DNA from: DATGUP01 sp035301265
Lineage (GTDB): Bacteria; Bacillota; Bacilli; Bacillales; Amphibacillaceae
Assembly: GCA_035301265.1 (NCBI GenBank)
Contig: DATGUP010000003.1
Coordinates: 62,001 to 126,000, forward strand
DNA length: 64,000 nucleotides
Direction of reading: 5' to 3'
The notes under the pieces: model-generated
What the model was told of the DNA's origin: nothing
Databases searched by the model: none
The model's input: only the letters and a program-made list of their open reading frames with translations
Made by a program: the position numbers and the translations under genes
Part shown: piece after piece, positions 52,408-61,346 of the stretch
Numbering within the stretch: the first letter of the stretch is position 1
Layout: every line of letters begins with the position of its first letter

Positions 52408-53289
52408 ATGGCTATGAGCATGACTGGATACGGACGAGAATCGCTCCATTTGCATGATGCGACAATCATCATTGAAATACGAAGTGTCAACCACCGTTTT
52501 CTTGATATTTCCACTAGACTTCCCAGTGCTCTAGTTCAGCATGAAGATACATTTAAAAAAATCATTCAATCCTATATGCAGCGTGGACGAGTTGAACTGT
52601 CCATTAACATCATCGGCAATGCCTTTGTCAAAAGAGGGTTAGCTGTTGATTGGGATTTATTAGATGAATTGGTGGAACAGGTCAAACAAATGAAAAAACG
52701 TTATCATTTAGTAGGAGATATTCCAGTGACGATCATTTCGTCTATTCCGGAAATCGTATCGATCCAGGAACATGAAAACAGAACGACTGATATGGAACAC
52801 GCGATCATCGATGGGATTCATAATGCTTGTCGTAGAGTTGTGACCATGCGCCAAGAAGAAGGGCAGCATTTGCTGAAGGACGTTGAAAAGCATATCACAT
52901 TGATTCAACAGTTGCTCACACGATTAGAAAGCAGACGGGAAAGCGTGATCGAAGAATATCGTGAACGGATTGAAAATCGTATCGCGCATTATTTGGCTGG
53001 CCATAAAGAAATAGATCATACCCGTTTACATCAAGAAGTTGCACTTTTAGTCGAAAAAGGCGATATAACAGAAGAATTAACCCGTCTGTCTAGCCATATT
53101 GATCATTTTTTAACTACCATTCGCGAACAAGGAACGATGGGTAGAAAACTAGAATTTATCACTCAAGAAATGCATCGGGAAGCGAATACAATCGGTTCCA
53201 AAGCCATGGATACCAAAGTGAACAAGTGGACGATTAACTTAAAAAGTCATATCGAAAAAATAAAAGAGCAAGTGCAAAATATTGAATAA
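52408..53289 (+). CDS. yloC: YicC/YloC family endoribonuclease-like protein
   Basis: A 293-residue protein with the YicC N-terminal signature SMTGYGRESL and IEIRSVNHRFLDIS, and the C-terminal DUF1732 segment EQGTMGRKLEFITQEMHREANTIGSKA. E. coli YicC is a ribonuclease affecting small RNA stability; activity here is inferred. ATG 52408 is chosen; the upstream AGGTGG (52391-52396) is somewhat far, and ATG 52414 is possible. It precedes remA as in B. subtilis. Confidence 0.9.
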   Translation: MAMSMTGYGRESLHLHDATIIIEIRSVNHRFLDISTRLPSALVQHEDTFKKIIQSYMQRGRVELSINIIGNAFVKRGLAVDWDLLDELVEQVKQMKKRYHLVGDIPVTIISSIPEIVSIQEHENRTTDMEHAIIDGIHNACRRVVTMRQEEGQHLLKDVEKHITLIQQLLTRLESRRESVIEEYRERIENRIAHYLAGHKEIDHTRLHQEVALLVEKGDITEELTRLSSHIDHFLTTIREQGTMGRKLEFITQEMHREANTIGSKAMDTKVNKWTINLKSHIEKIKEQVQNIE

Positions 53290-53391
53290 CACTTGCCACT
53301 TGCCAATATGTTTCCGTATAATAAACATATTAATTCTGATAAAGAGTGATTGTTCACGAAAAACGAGGTTTAAAATTGAGGGGGAACCATT

Positions 53392-53655
53392 GTGGGGCTG
53401 AGTTTAATCAATATCGGTTTTGGAAATGTTGTTTCCGCAGCGAGGATTATCTCGATTGTGTCACCGGAATCCGCGCCCGTCAAACGTATTATTACTGTGG
53501 CGAGGGACAATAATAAATTGGTAGATGCTACTTATGGACGGCGGACAAGGGCTGTTATCATTACAGATAGCGATCACGTCGTTCTCTCGGCTGTACAGCC
53601 AGAAACGGTTGGCCAACGTGTGGTAAGTCATGATGAATCATCAGAAGAATCATAG
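53392..53655 (+). CDS. remA: Extracellular matrix regulatory protein RemA (YlzA)
   Basis: An 87-residue DNA-binding protein with INIGFGNVVSAARIISIVSP, SAPVKRIITVARDNNKL and DATYGRRTRAVIITDS, the RemA signature. B. subtilis RemA forms rings that wrap DNA and activates matrix and osmoprotection operons. The start GTG 53392 follows GAGGGGGAACC. It sits between yloC and gmk, the conserved place. Confidence 0.95.
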   Translation: MGLSLINIGFGNVVSAARIISIVSPESAPVKRIITVARDNNKLVDATYGRRTRAVIITDSDHVVLSAVQPETVGQRVVSHDESSEES

Positions 53656-53714
53656 AAACAACCATTATACTGTAATGATACGATGTGACGGATAGCCTAT
53701 GTATAGGAGGAAAA

Positions 53715-54338
53715 ATGGTGATTGAGAAGAAAGGTATTTTATTCGTACTTTCCGGTCCATCGGGTGTAGGTAAAGGAACGGTGCGCAAAGAGCTTTTCAA
53801 CCGTACGACTGATTTAAAATATTCAATTTCTATGACAACACGTGAACGCCGGCCAGGTGAAAAAGACGGTGTCGACTATTTCTATAAAACGAAGGCTGAG
53901 TTTGAAGAATTGATTCGACAAAATGCGTTTTTGGAGTATGCGCAATATGTTAACAATTATTACGGAACACCGAGAGCCTATGTAGAAGAAACGCTTGCTG
54001 CTGGTCACGATGTTTTTTTAGAAATCGAAGTTCAAGGAGCTTTACAAGTTAAGGAAAATTTTCCGGAAGGTGTGTTTATCTTTTTGTTTCCACCAAGTTT
54101 GGAGGAATTGAAAAACCGCATTATTAACCGTGGTACCGAATCAGATGAACGAGTGGTAGCTCGCCTCAAAAAAGCGAAAAAGGAAATTGAGATGATGGAC
54201 TACTATGATTATGTTGTAGTGAATGATGATGTCGACGCTGCCGTAAGAAAGGTGCAATCGATTATTGAAAGTGAACATTGCAAGCGGGAACGCATTGCTT
54301 GGCAGTATAAAACGATATTGGAGGGTGATAGCAAATGA
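53715..54338 (+). CDS. gmk: Guanylate kinase
   Basis: A 207-residue kinase that converts GMP to GDP. It has the P-loop VLSGPSGVGKGTVRKE near residues 9-24, SMTTRERRPGEKDGVDYFY for GMP binding, and YYGTPRAYVEE. ATG 53715 (SD AGGAGG 53705-53710) or the next GTG is the start. Its stop overlaps the rpoZ start by four bases (ATGA), so the two are translated together. Confidence 0.97.
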   Translation: MVIEKKGILFVLSGPSGVGKGTVRKELFNRTTDLKYSISMTTRERRPGEKDGVDYFYKTKAEFEELIRQNAFLEYAQYVNNYYGTPRAYVEETLAAGHDVFLEIEVQGALQVKENFPEGVFIFLFPPSLEELKNRIINRGTESDERVVARLKKAKKEIEMMDYYDYVVVNDDVDAAVRKVQSIIESEHCKRERIAWQYKTILEGDSK

Positions 54339-54535
54339 TTTTAGAACCATCGATTGATTCCTTGCAAAAACATATAAAATCCAAGTATACGTTAGTGACG
54401 CTTTCAGCAAAACGCGCACGACAATTGAGTGAAACGAAAAAACCGTACGTCGAAAACCCTCAATCGCATAAATACATCGGTGTTGCCCTTGAAGAGGTTC
54501 AAGCAGGGAAGCTTTATGTCCATGAAAAGGATTAA
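54335..54535 (+). CDS. rpoZ: RNA polymerase omega subunit
   Basis: A 66-residue omega subunit with EPSIDSLQKHIKSKYTLVTL and the conserved SAKRARQLSE. Omega assists assembly of RNA polymerase by binding beta-prime. ATG 54335 overlaps gmk. A modest hairpin (54547-54553 with 54565-54571) with TTTTATT follows and may partially terminate before coaBC. Confidence 0.95.
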   Translation: MILEPSIDSLQKHIKSKYTLVTLSAKRARQLSETKKPYVENPQSHKYIGVALEEVQAGKLYVHEKD

Positions 54536-54546
54536 CATACAATGTG

Positions 54547-54579
54547 CCCTCGCCCAAATGTTAAGCGGGGGTTTTATTA
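54547..54579 (+). terminator. Weak terminator-like hairpin between rpoZ and coaBC
   Basis: A 7-base GC-rich stem (CCCTCGC 54547-54553 with GCGGGGG 54565-54571, one T-G pair) is followed by TTTTATTAT. Confidence 0.5.
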
Positions 54580-54613
54580 TGTAGATACCATACCCGTTTA
54601 GGGAGGAATTGAT

Positions 54614-55822
54614 ATGATTAAGGGTAAAAATATTCTTTTAGGTGTAACCGGCGGCATTGCTGCTTATAAGGCGTGCTCTTTGGCAAGCCGATTAACTCAA
54701 AGCGGAGCCAACGTCAAAGTCATCATGACAGATGCTGCTACAAAGTTTGTGACGCCGCTAACGTTTCAAGCTTTAACAAGAAATGACGTATATACAGATA
54801 CATTCGCCGAAAAAGATCCGAAAAAAATCGCTCATATTGATTTAGCCGATTGGGCGGATATTGCTATTATCGCTCCGGCAACGGCGAATATTCTAAGTAA
54901 AATAGCTAATGGCCAAGCGGATGACATGCTATCAACAACACTGCTAGCTACACGGGCGATGGTTTATATTGCTCCTGCTATGAATGTCCATATGTATCAA
55001 CACCCGGCTGTTATTCAAAACATGCAACAGCTCGAAAGGTGGGGCTATCACTTTATTGAACCAGGAGCAGGCTATTTAGCGTGCGGTTACGTCGGCAAGG
55101 GGCGATTAGAAGAGCCCGAAAGCATTATTAAAACCATTCAAAAACATCAAAGTGACCGCCGTTTACTCGCTGGTAAACGAGTGCTAGTGTCAGCAGGACC
55201 GACGGTTGAAAAAGTGGATCCTGTCCGTCTTTTTACCAATCGGTCATCGGGGAAAATGGGATTTGCACTAGCAGAAGCCGCTGCTTGTTTAGGAGCGGAT
55301 GTCACCCTTGTAACAGGCCCCGTATCGCTGGAAACAAGCCATGAGCGTATTCATAGAGTGGATGTTACGAGTGCAGCGGATATGTCTGCTGCTATGCATG
55401 AATATTTTACGTCCAGTGATATTGTGATAAAAGCGGCTGCTGTTGCTGATTACCGGCCTAAATTCGTTTACGAGCAAAAAATGAAAAAACAAGACGGCAT
55501 ATGGACGGTTGAAATGGAACGAACCGAAGATATTCTTCAATCGCTAGGAGAGAAAAAAACAGATCAATTTTTAGTTGGCTTTGCTGCTGAAACGAAAAAT
55601 TCGCTCGAATACGGGATGGAGAAACTGAGGAAGAAGAATTTGGACGCTATTGTCATCAACAATGTTGCCGTTAGTGGAGCAGGATTCGGCGTCGACACGA
55701 ATATCGTAACCTACATGAACAAAGCACAAAAGCAAGAAAACATCGAACAAGCTGCAAAACGGACCGTTGCGGAAAAAATATTGAGATTCATTGTACGTGA
55801 TATGAAGGATGGAGCGCAATGA
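54614..55822 (+). CDS. coaBC: Bifunctional phosphopantothenoylcysteine decarboxylase / phosphopantothenate-cysteine ligase
   Basis: A 402-residue fusion for steps two and three of CoA synthesis. The N-terminal flavoprotein domain (CoaC) has LGVTGGIAAYKACSL, the catalytic-region APAMNVHMYQHPAV near residue 118, and GYLACGYVGKGRLEEP. The C-terminal CoaB domain (from about 190) has VSAGPTVEKVDPVRLFTNRSSGKMG and KAAAVADYRP. ATG 54614 has GGGAGG upstream. It overlaps priA by four bases. Confidence 0.97.
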   Translation: MIKGKNILLGVTGGIAAYKACSLASRLTQSGANVKVIMTDAATKFVTPLTFQALTRNDVYTDTFAEKDPKKIAHIDLADWADIAIIAPATANILSKIANGQADDMLSTTLLATRAMVYIAPAMNVHMYQHPAVIQNMQQLERWGYHFIEPGAGYLACGYVGKGRLEEPESIIKTIQKHQSDRRLLAGKRVLVSAGPTVEKVDPVRLFTNRSSGKMGFALAEAAACLGADVTLVTGPVSLETSHERIHRVDVTSAADMSAAMHEYFTSSDIVIKAAAVADYRPKFVYEQKMKKQDGIWTVEMERTEDILQSLGEKKTDQFLVGFAAETKNSLEYGMEKLRKKNLDAIVINNVAVSGAGFGVDTNIVTYMNKAQKQENIEQAAKRTVAEKILRFIVRDMKDGAQ

Positions 55823-58227
55823 AAATTGCTAAAGTTATCGTTGATGTTCCATCGACAACCATCAACCAAACATTTGATTATTTGATTCCTAAACGTTTCC
55901 ACTCTATGTTGAAACCTGGAATGCGTGTCATTGTTCCATTTGGTCCACGTAAAATCACTGGTTTTGTTGTCGATCGTGTATCGCAATCAGAGTATGATCG
56001 TTTAAAAGCGATTATAGATGTGCTTGATTTAACGCCTGTTCTAACTCCAGAGCTCATCCAATTAGGCAAGTGGCTTGCTGAAGAAACATTGAGCCTTTAT
56101 ATCACTTCATTTCAGGCCATGCTGCCTCAAGTGTTAAAAGCTCAATATAAAAAAGAGCTTGTCCGCATGACTCGTGATCCATTACCGGCTGGACTCGAGT
56201 CATTATTTGCCGGTCGCGATGTTATTCCGTATGAAGAAGCTGTTCAATCTGCGATCAGTTATCACCAGTTGCAAAAAGCTATTCAAAAGGGGTATTTATC
56301 AATCCATTATCTTGTCAAATCGAGAATCACGAAGCAATACGTCACTATGATCGCACCGGGTTGTCCGGTACACATGCTTGAAGAGGCTTACTATGATTTG
56401 CCTAAACATGCAACTAAGCAGCGAGAAATTCTTGCATCATTCATTCAAAACCCTGAGCCTCAGGAGCAACAAGCGTTGTTAACGAGGTTGAATACAACGC
56501 GTGCTCCAGTTAAAAGACTCGAAGAAAAAGGTTTGCTCTCTTGCGAAAAAGTGGAGAAATTTCGCAATCCTTACGATGATCAATCGATTGAAAAAACATA
56601 TCCATTGACGCTAACCGTTGAACAACAACAGGCGATCACTCCGATCAAACAGACGATAGCTGCCGAAAAGCATGATGTTTTTCTTCTCCACGGTGTAACT
56701 GGTAGCGGTAAAACCGAAATTTATTTGCAGGCGATTCAAGATGTTATGCAAAGGGGTAAAGAAGCGATTGTACTCGTTCCTGAAATATCATTAACACCGC
56801 AAATGGTCAAACGGTTTAAAGGCCGGTTCGGTTCAAAAGTTGCGGTGATGCATAGCGGACTTTCCCCTGGGGAGAAGTATGACGAATGGCGGCGCGTACA
56901 ACAGCGCGACGTACAAGTTGTTGTTGGCGCAAGATCGGCTATTTTTGCTCCGTTTACAAACATCGGTATTATTATCATTGATGAAGAACATGAGGCAAGT
57001 TATAAACAAGAAGAGCAGCCGCGATATCATGCTAGAGATGTAGCGATTCAACGTGGTAAACATCACAGCTGCCCTGTTCTTCTCGGTACCGCTACGCCGA
57101 CATTGGAGTCATATGCCCGTGCACAAAAAGGAGTTTATAAACTATTGACACTCACCCAACGGACTAATGAGCAGGCAATGCCGAATGTGGAAGTTGTCGA
57201 TATGCGCAAAGAACTGCGCGCTGGCAATCGAACGATGTTTTCCCGACTGTTGAAAAAGAAAATCAAACAACGCCTTTCACGCGGTGAACAAATTGTTTTA
57301 TTGTTAAACAGGCGCGGTTATTCCACATTTGTGATGTGCCGCGAGTGCGGGTATGTAAACGAATGTTCGCATTGCGATATCGCACTCACTTATCATAAAA
57401 ACAGCCGCCGACTAAAATGCCATTATTGTGATTATGAAGAGCCAGTGCCGCTTTATTGTCCTGAATGTGAAAGTGATTTGATACGTTACTTTGGTACAGG
57501 GACACAGCGGGTTGAAGAGGCGTTGACGAAACACTTCCCAGAGGCGGGCATTATTCGCATGGATGTGGATACGACGCGGAGAAAAGGGGCACATGAAAGA
57601 CTTTTGCATCGATTTGCCAATCAAGAAGCAGATATTTTACTAGGGACGCAGATGATCGCCAAAGGTTTAGATTTTGCTAATGTCACCTTGGTCGGTGTGT
57701 TGACGGCAGATTCTATGCTGCATTTGCCCGATTTTCGCGCGGCAGAAAGAACTTTTCAACTTTTGACACAGGTAAGCGGCCGCGCTGGACGACATAAACT
57801 CCCAGGAGAAGTTGTCATACAGTCGTATACACCAGATCATTACAGTATTGAACGAGCGGCAACACATGATTTTTTACATTTCTATAAGCGTGAAATGGCT
57901 ATAAGAAAAATGTTCAAATATCCCCCGTACGTGTTTTTGGCACTTATAACGGTCTCGCACGCAAATAAGGTGAAGGCTGTACAAACGACACAAAAGATCG
58001 TCCGCATGCTTATTGCAAATGTTAAAAAAGAAACAATCGTTCTCGGTCCCACCCCATCCCCTGTAGCACGTGTGAAAGATAGATTCCGCTATCAATGCAT
58101 GGTAAAATACAAAGATGAACCGAACTTACGACGGCTGATTAAAAAGATCATCGAGCAATTTGATACAGAAATGCGCAAGGAAGATTTAACGATTACTGTT
58201 GATATGCAGCCATATCAATTCATGTAG
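55819..58227 (+). CDS. priA: Primosomal protein N' (replication restart helicase PriA)
   Basis: An 802-residue superfamily 2 helicase that reloads the replisome at stalled forks. An N-terminal DNA-binding domain is followed by Walker A LLHGVTGSGKTEIYL near residue 292, Walker B IIIIDEEHEASYK, and eight zinc-binding cysteines at about 508-555 (CRECGYVNECSHC and CHYCDYEEPVPLYCPEC). The C-terminal helicase motifs include QVSGRAGRHKLPGEV. ATG 55819 overlaps the coaBC stop. In B. subtilis def follows priA; here fmt does. Confidence 0.97.
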   Translation: MKIAKVIVDVPSTTINQTFDYLIPKRFHSMLKPGMRVIVPFGPRKITGFVVDRVSQSEYDRLKAIIDVLDLTPVLTPELIQLGKWLAEETLSLYITSFQAMLPQVLKAQYKKELVRMTRDPLPAGLESLFAGRDVIPYEEAVQSAISYHQLQKAIQKGYLSIHYLVKSRITKQYVTMIAPGCPVHMLEEAYYDLPKHATKQREILASFIQNPEPQEQQALLTRLNTTRAPVKRLEEKGLLSCEKVEKFRNPYDDQSIEKTYPLTLTVEQQQAITPIKQTIAAEKHDVFLLHGVTGSGKTEIYLQAIQDVMQRGKEAIVLVPEISLTPQMVKRFKGRFGSKVAVMHSGLSPGEKYDEWRRVQQRDVQVVVGARSAIFAPFTNIGIIIIDEEHEASYKQEEQPRYHARDVAIQRGKHHSCPVLLGTATPTLESYARAQKGVYKLLTLTQRTNEQAMPNVEVVDMRKELRAGNRTMFSRLLKKKIKQRLSRGEQIVLLLNRRGYSTFVMCRECGYVNECSHCDIALTYHKNSRRLKCHYCDYEEPVPLYCPECESDLIRYFGTGTQRVEEALTKHFPEAGIIRMDVDTTRRKGAHERLLHRFANQEADILLGTQMIAKGLDFANVTLVGVLTADSMLHLPDFRAAERTFQLLTQVSGRAGRHKLPGEVVIQSYTPDHYSIERAATHDFLHFYKREMAIRKMFKYPPYVFLALITVSHANKVKAVQTTQKIVRMLIANVKKETIVLGPTPSPVARVKDRFRYQCMVKYKDEPNLRRLIKKIIEQFDTEMRKEDLTITVDMQPYQFM

Positions 58228-58242
58228 GAAGGAGCAGTTGTC

Positions 58243-59181
58243 TTGAAACGGATTGTGTTTATGGGGACACCTGATTTTGCCGTACCGATTTTACAAGCGC
58301 TCATCCGAAAGGACTATGAAATCGTGCTTGTCGTCACTCAACCGGATCGTCCCAAAGGCCGAAAAAAAATTCTCACACCCCCACCGGTGAAAGTTGAAGC
58401 CGAAAAACAAAACATCCCCGTTTTTCAGCCGGAAAAATTGAAAGATGAATATGAACATGTTCTTGCTTATCATCCTGATTTGATTATTACGGCGGCTTAT
58501 GGACAAATCTTACCAAAGGCGCTATTGGATGGACCTGCTTATGGTTGCATCAACGTTCATGCTTCACTCCTTCCCGAATTGCGCGGTGGTGCACCTATTC
58601 ACCATGCCATTATACAAGGTAAGAAAAAAACCGGGGTTACGATTATGTATATGGTGGACAAACTAGATGCTGGGGATATGTTAAGCCAAAGGAAAGTCGC
58701 GATTGATGAAAAAGATAACGTCGGTCGCCTGCATGATAAATTGGCTAAAACCGGTGCAGATTTATTGTTGGAAACATTGCCACGACTATTTCAAAACGCA
58801 ATTGTTCCCCAACAACAAGACGAATCAAAGGCGACATTTGCTGCAAATCTAACACGAGATGATGAAAAAATTGATTGGTCTAAAAGCCATGAAGCTGTTT
58901 ACAATCATATCCGCGGACTAAACCCCTGGCCTGTTGCATTTACGTTGTATGAAGGCCAACCGATGAAAATCTGGTGGGGCGAAAAAGAGAATGTGAAATA
59001 TGACGCATCGCCAGGAGAGATCGTTTATGTTACAGACGATGCTTTCACTGTCGCATGCGGTAACGGATATGGTATCCAAATTACAGAGATTCAACCCGCC
59101 GGCAAAAAAAAGATGACGGTCGGCGATTTTCTTCGAGGTGATCGCAGCCGCCTTAAACCCGGCATGAAATTAGGTGATTAA
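58243..59181 (+). CDS. fmt: Methionyl-tRNA formyltransferase
   Basis: A 312-residue enzyme that formylates initiator Met-tRNA using 10-formyltetrahydrofolate. The start KRIVFMGTPDFAVPILQAL, the catalytic and folate motif INVHASLLPELRGGAPIHHAI near residue 107, and GVTIMYMVDKLDAGDML are all present. The C-terminal tRNA-binding domain starts near residue 207. TTG 58243 has AGGAAGGAG eight bases before it. The deformylase gene that normally accompanies it is not in this window. Confidence 0.97.
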   Translation: MKRIVFMGTPDFAVPILQALIRKDYEIVLVVTQPDRPKGRKKILTPPPVKVEAEKQNIPVFQPEKLKDEYEHVLAYHPDLIITAAYGQILPKALLDGPAYGCINVHASLLPELRGGAPIHHAIIQGKKKTGVTIMYMVDKLDAGDMLSQRKVAIDEKDNVGRLHDKLAKTGADLLLETLPRLFQNAIVPQQQDESKATFAANLTRDDEKIDWSKSHEAVYNHIRGLNPWPVAFTLYEGQPMKIWWGEKENVKYDASPGEIVYVTDDAFTVACGNGYGIQITEIQPAGKKKMTVGDFLRGDRSRLKPGMKLGD

Positions 59182-60540
59182 ATGACAAACAAACAAATAA
59201 GAGACGTCATTCTTGACTTATTGATACGCATTGAACAACAAAAAAGCTACAGCCATCTGTTGATTGATCAGGAAATCAAAGCGCAGTCGCTCTCTTCAAA
59301 GGATGAAAGGTTTTTAACCGAAATTGTTTACGGTACGATGCAGCGCAAAATAACCCTTGATTATTACTTGGAGCCGTTTCTCAACACGAGAAAAAAACTC
59401 GCTGCTTGGGTGCGCATGCTTTTGCGCATGTCGGTATATCAGATGGTTTATTTAGATAAGGTTCCCGATCATGCCGTTATTCACGAAGCGGTAGAAATCG
59501 CCAAAAAACGCGGGCATAAAGGAATCGCATCGCTTGTGAACGGCGTTCTCAGAAATGTGCAACGCAAAGGGCTTCGCAATCCCGCGACGGAAATAACGCA
59601 TACTTCAAAACGCATTTCCGTCGAGACAAGCCACCCTGAATGGCTTGTAAGACGTTGGCTAAAGATGTATGGTAAGGACGTAACAGAAGAAATGTGTCGA
59701 GCCAATCTGCAACAGAAACCGATGGCCGTTCGTATCCAGCCGCTGCGAATAACGAGAGAAGCGGCGAAACAAGAGCTGTTAAAAAACGGTTTCGAAGTGA
59801 AAGATTCACTGTTTTCCGATCAAGGAATTGTTATTCAAAAAGGAAATATTTTACAATCACCGCTTTTTTCTAGCGGGATGGTGTCGATTCAAGATCAAAG
59901 TTCGATGCTTGCGACGGAAATGCTCGCTGTTCAACCGGGAATGCGCATACTTGATGCCTGTAGCGCACCTGGTGGAAAAACGACGCACATTGCAGAAAAA
60001 ATGCAAAACAAAGGCGTCATCCGAGCCCACGATTTACATGCTAAGAAAGTCCAACTCGTTGATAAAAAAGCAGCCGCTCTTCAATTGACAATCATCCATA
60101 CAAGTCAAGCAGATGCTCGGGAATTAAAAAGCATGTACCATCATGAATCCTTCGATCGCATTCTTGTCGATGCACCGTGTTCAGGGTTAGGAGTCATTCG
60201 TGGTAAACCGGATATTAAATATAACAAATCGGCGGAAGATATCCGGAAATTGTCACACGTTCAGCTTGATATTTTGGAAAGTGTGGCTCCTTTGCTTAAA
60301 AAAGGTGGCTATCTTTTGTATTGTACGTGTACAGTGGATAAGGAAGAAAACGAAGATGTTGTAGGCACATTTTTACAGAGGCAGACCAACTATAAAGTGG
60401 ATAAGCGTTTTTTTGCTACATTACCCAAGCTGTTACAAACGTCGCCAGGCATGAGCGAAATGGGTTTGCAACTTTTTCCGCAATCATTTCAGACCGATGG
60501 CTTTTTTTTGACACGTTTAATCCGCACAGCATCGTATTAG
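59182..60540 (+). CDS. rsmB: 16S rRNA (cytosine-C5)-methyltransferase RsmB
   Basis: A 452-residue enzyme for m5C967 (E. coli numbering). It has an N-terminal NusB-like RNA-binding domain (about 1-135) and a SAM domain with DACSAPGGKTTHIAE near residue 257. The two active-site cysteines are in DAPCSGLGVIRGKPDIKY (about 331-348) and YCTCTVDKEENE. ATG 59182 directly follows the fmt stop. In B. subtilis rlmN comes next; here prpC does. Confidence 0.96.
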   Translation: MTNKQIRDVILDLLIRIEQQKSYSHLLIDQEIKAQSLSSKDERFLTEIVYGTMQRKITLDYYLEPFLNTRKKLAAWVRMLLRMSVYQMVYLDKVPDHAVIHEAVEIAKKRGHKGIASLVNGVLRNVQRKGLRNPATEITHTSKRISVETSHPEWLVRRWLKMYGKDVTEEMCRANLQQKPMAVRIQPLRITREAAKQELLKNGFEVKDSLFSDQGIVIQKGNILQSPLFSSGMVSIQDQSSMLATEMLAVQPGMRILDACSAPGGKTTHIAEKMQNKGVIRAHDLHAKKVQLVDKKAAALQLTIIHTSQADARELKSMYHHESFDRILVDAPCSGLGVIRGKPDIKYNKSAEDIRKLSHVQLDILESVAPLLKKGGYLLYCTCTVDKEENEDVVGTFLQRQTNYKVDKRFFATLPKLLQTSPGMSEMGLQLFPQSFQTDGFFLTRLIRTASY

Positions 60541-60584
60541 CGAAAACCGTGTTTTCCGGGGTTTATATAAAAAGGGGTGAAAGG

Positions 60585-61346
60585 ATGAAGGGATACTTTT
60601 TAACTGATCGGGGGAAAATCAGGCATCATAATGAAGATTCCGGAGGCGTTTTCCATAATTGCTCCCAGCAATTAATGGCAGTAGTTGCTGATGGAATGGG
60701 CGGACATCGTGCGGGGGATGTGGCCAGTCAAATGGCTATCAATTTGATCCGCGACCAATGGGAAAAACAACCGGTATTAAAGACGCCTGAAGATGTGGAA
60801 ACATGGATGCAAGAAACGATCCAGGCATTGAATCGCTCCATCTATAACGAGGCTATGAAGCACGATGCCTATATGGGAATGGGAACGACACTCGTTGTCG
60901 CCATTTGTACGCAGGATTTTACAACGGTCGGACATATCGGCGACAGCAGATGCTATTTGTTGAATGATGACGGGTTCAAACAAATGACAGAGGACCACTC
61001 ATTGGTGAATGAGTTAGTACGTACCGGACAAATCACAAAAGATGAAGCAAGACATCATCCGAGAAAAAATGTCGTGTTAAAAGCACTGGGCACAGAGGCG
61101 GATATTTCGGCTGATATAGATACGTTCAACTGGAAAGAAGGCGATAAATTATTGCTATGTTCCGATGGTCTGACCGATAAGATGACAGACCCCGAGCTGG
61201 GTGAATTTTTGCGGTCAGACCAAACGATTGAGAAAACGGCACAAAACATGATCGACCTCGCCAATGAACGGGGTGGGGAAGATAACATTTCACTTGTCAT
61301 TATAGCGCACGACAGCTCGCGGGAAGAAGGTGAGGTGTCGTGCTGA
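60585..61346 (+). CDS. prpC: PP2C-type serine/threonine phosphatase PrpC
   Basis: A 253-residue manganese-dependent PPM phosphatase that opposes PrkC. Metal-site motifs are RHHNEDSGG near residue 13, VVADGMGGHRAGDVAS near 35, GHIGDSRCYLL near 118, LCSDGLTDKM near 190 and GGEDNISLVII near 232. ATG 60585 has AAGGGG upstream; the frame starts earlier but without support. Its 3' end overlaps the prkC start by seven bases. Confidence 0.96.
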   Translation: MKGYFLTDRGKIRHHNEDSGGVFHNCSQQLMAVVADGMGGHRAGDVASQMAINLIRDQWEKQPVLKTPEDVETWMQETIQALNRSIYNEAMKHDAYMGMGTTLVVAICTQDFTTVGHIGDSRCYLLNDDGFKQMTEDHSLVNELVRTGQITKDEARHHPRKNVVLKALGTEADISADIDTFNWKEGDKLLLCSDGLTDKMTDPELGEFLRSDQTIEKTAQNMIDLANERGGEDNISLVIIAHDSSREEGEVSC

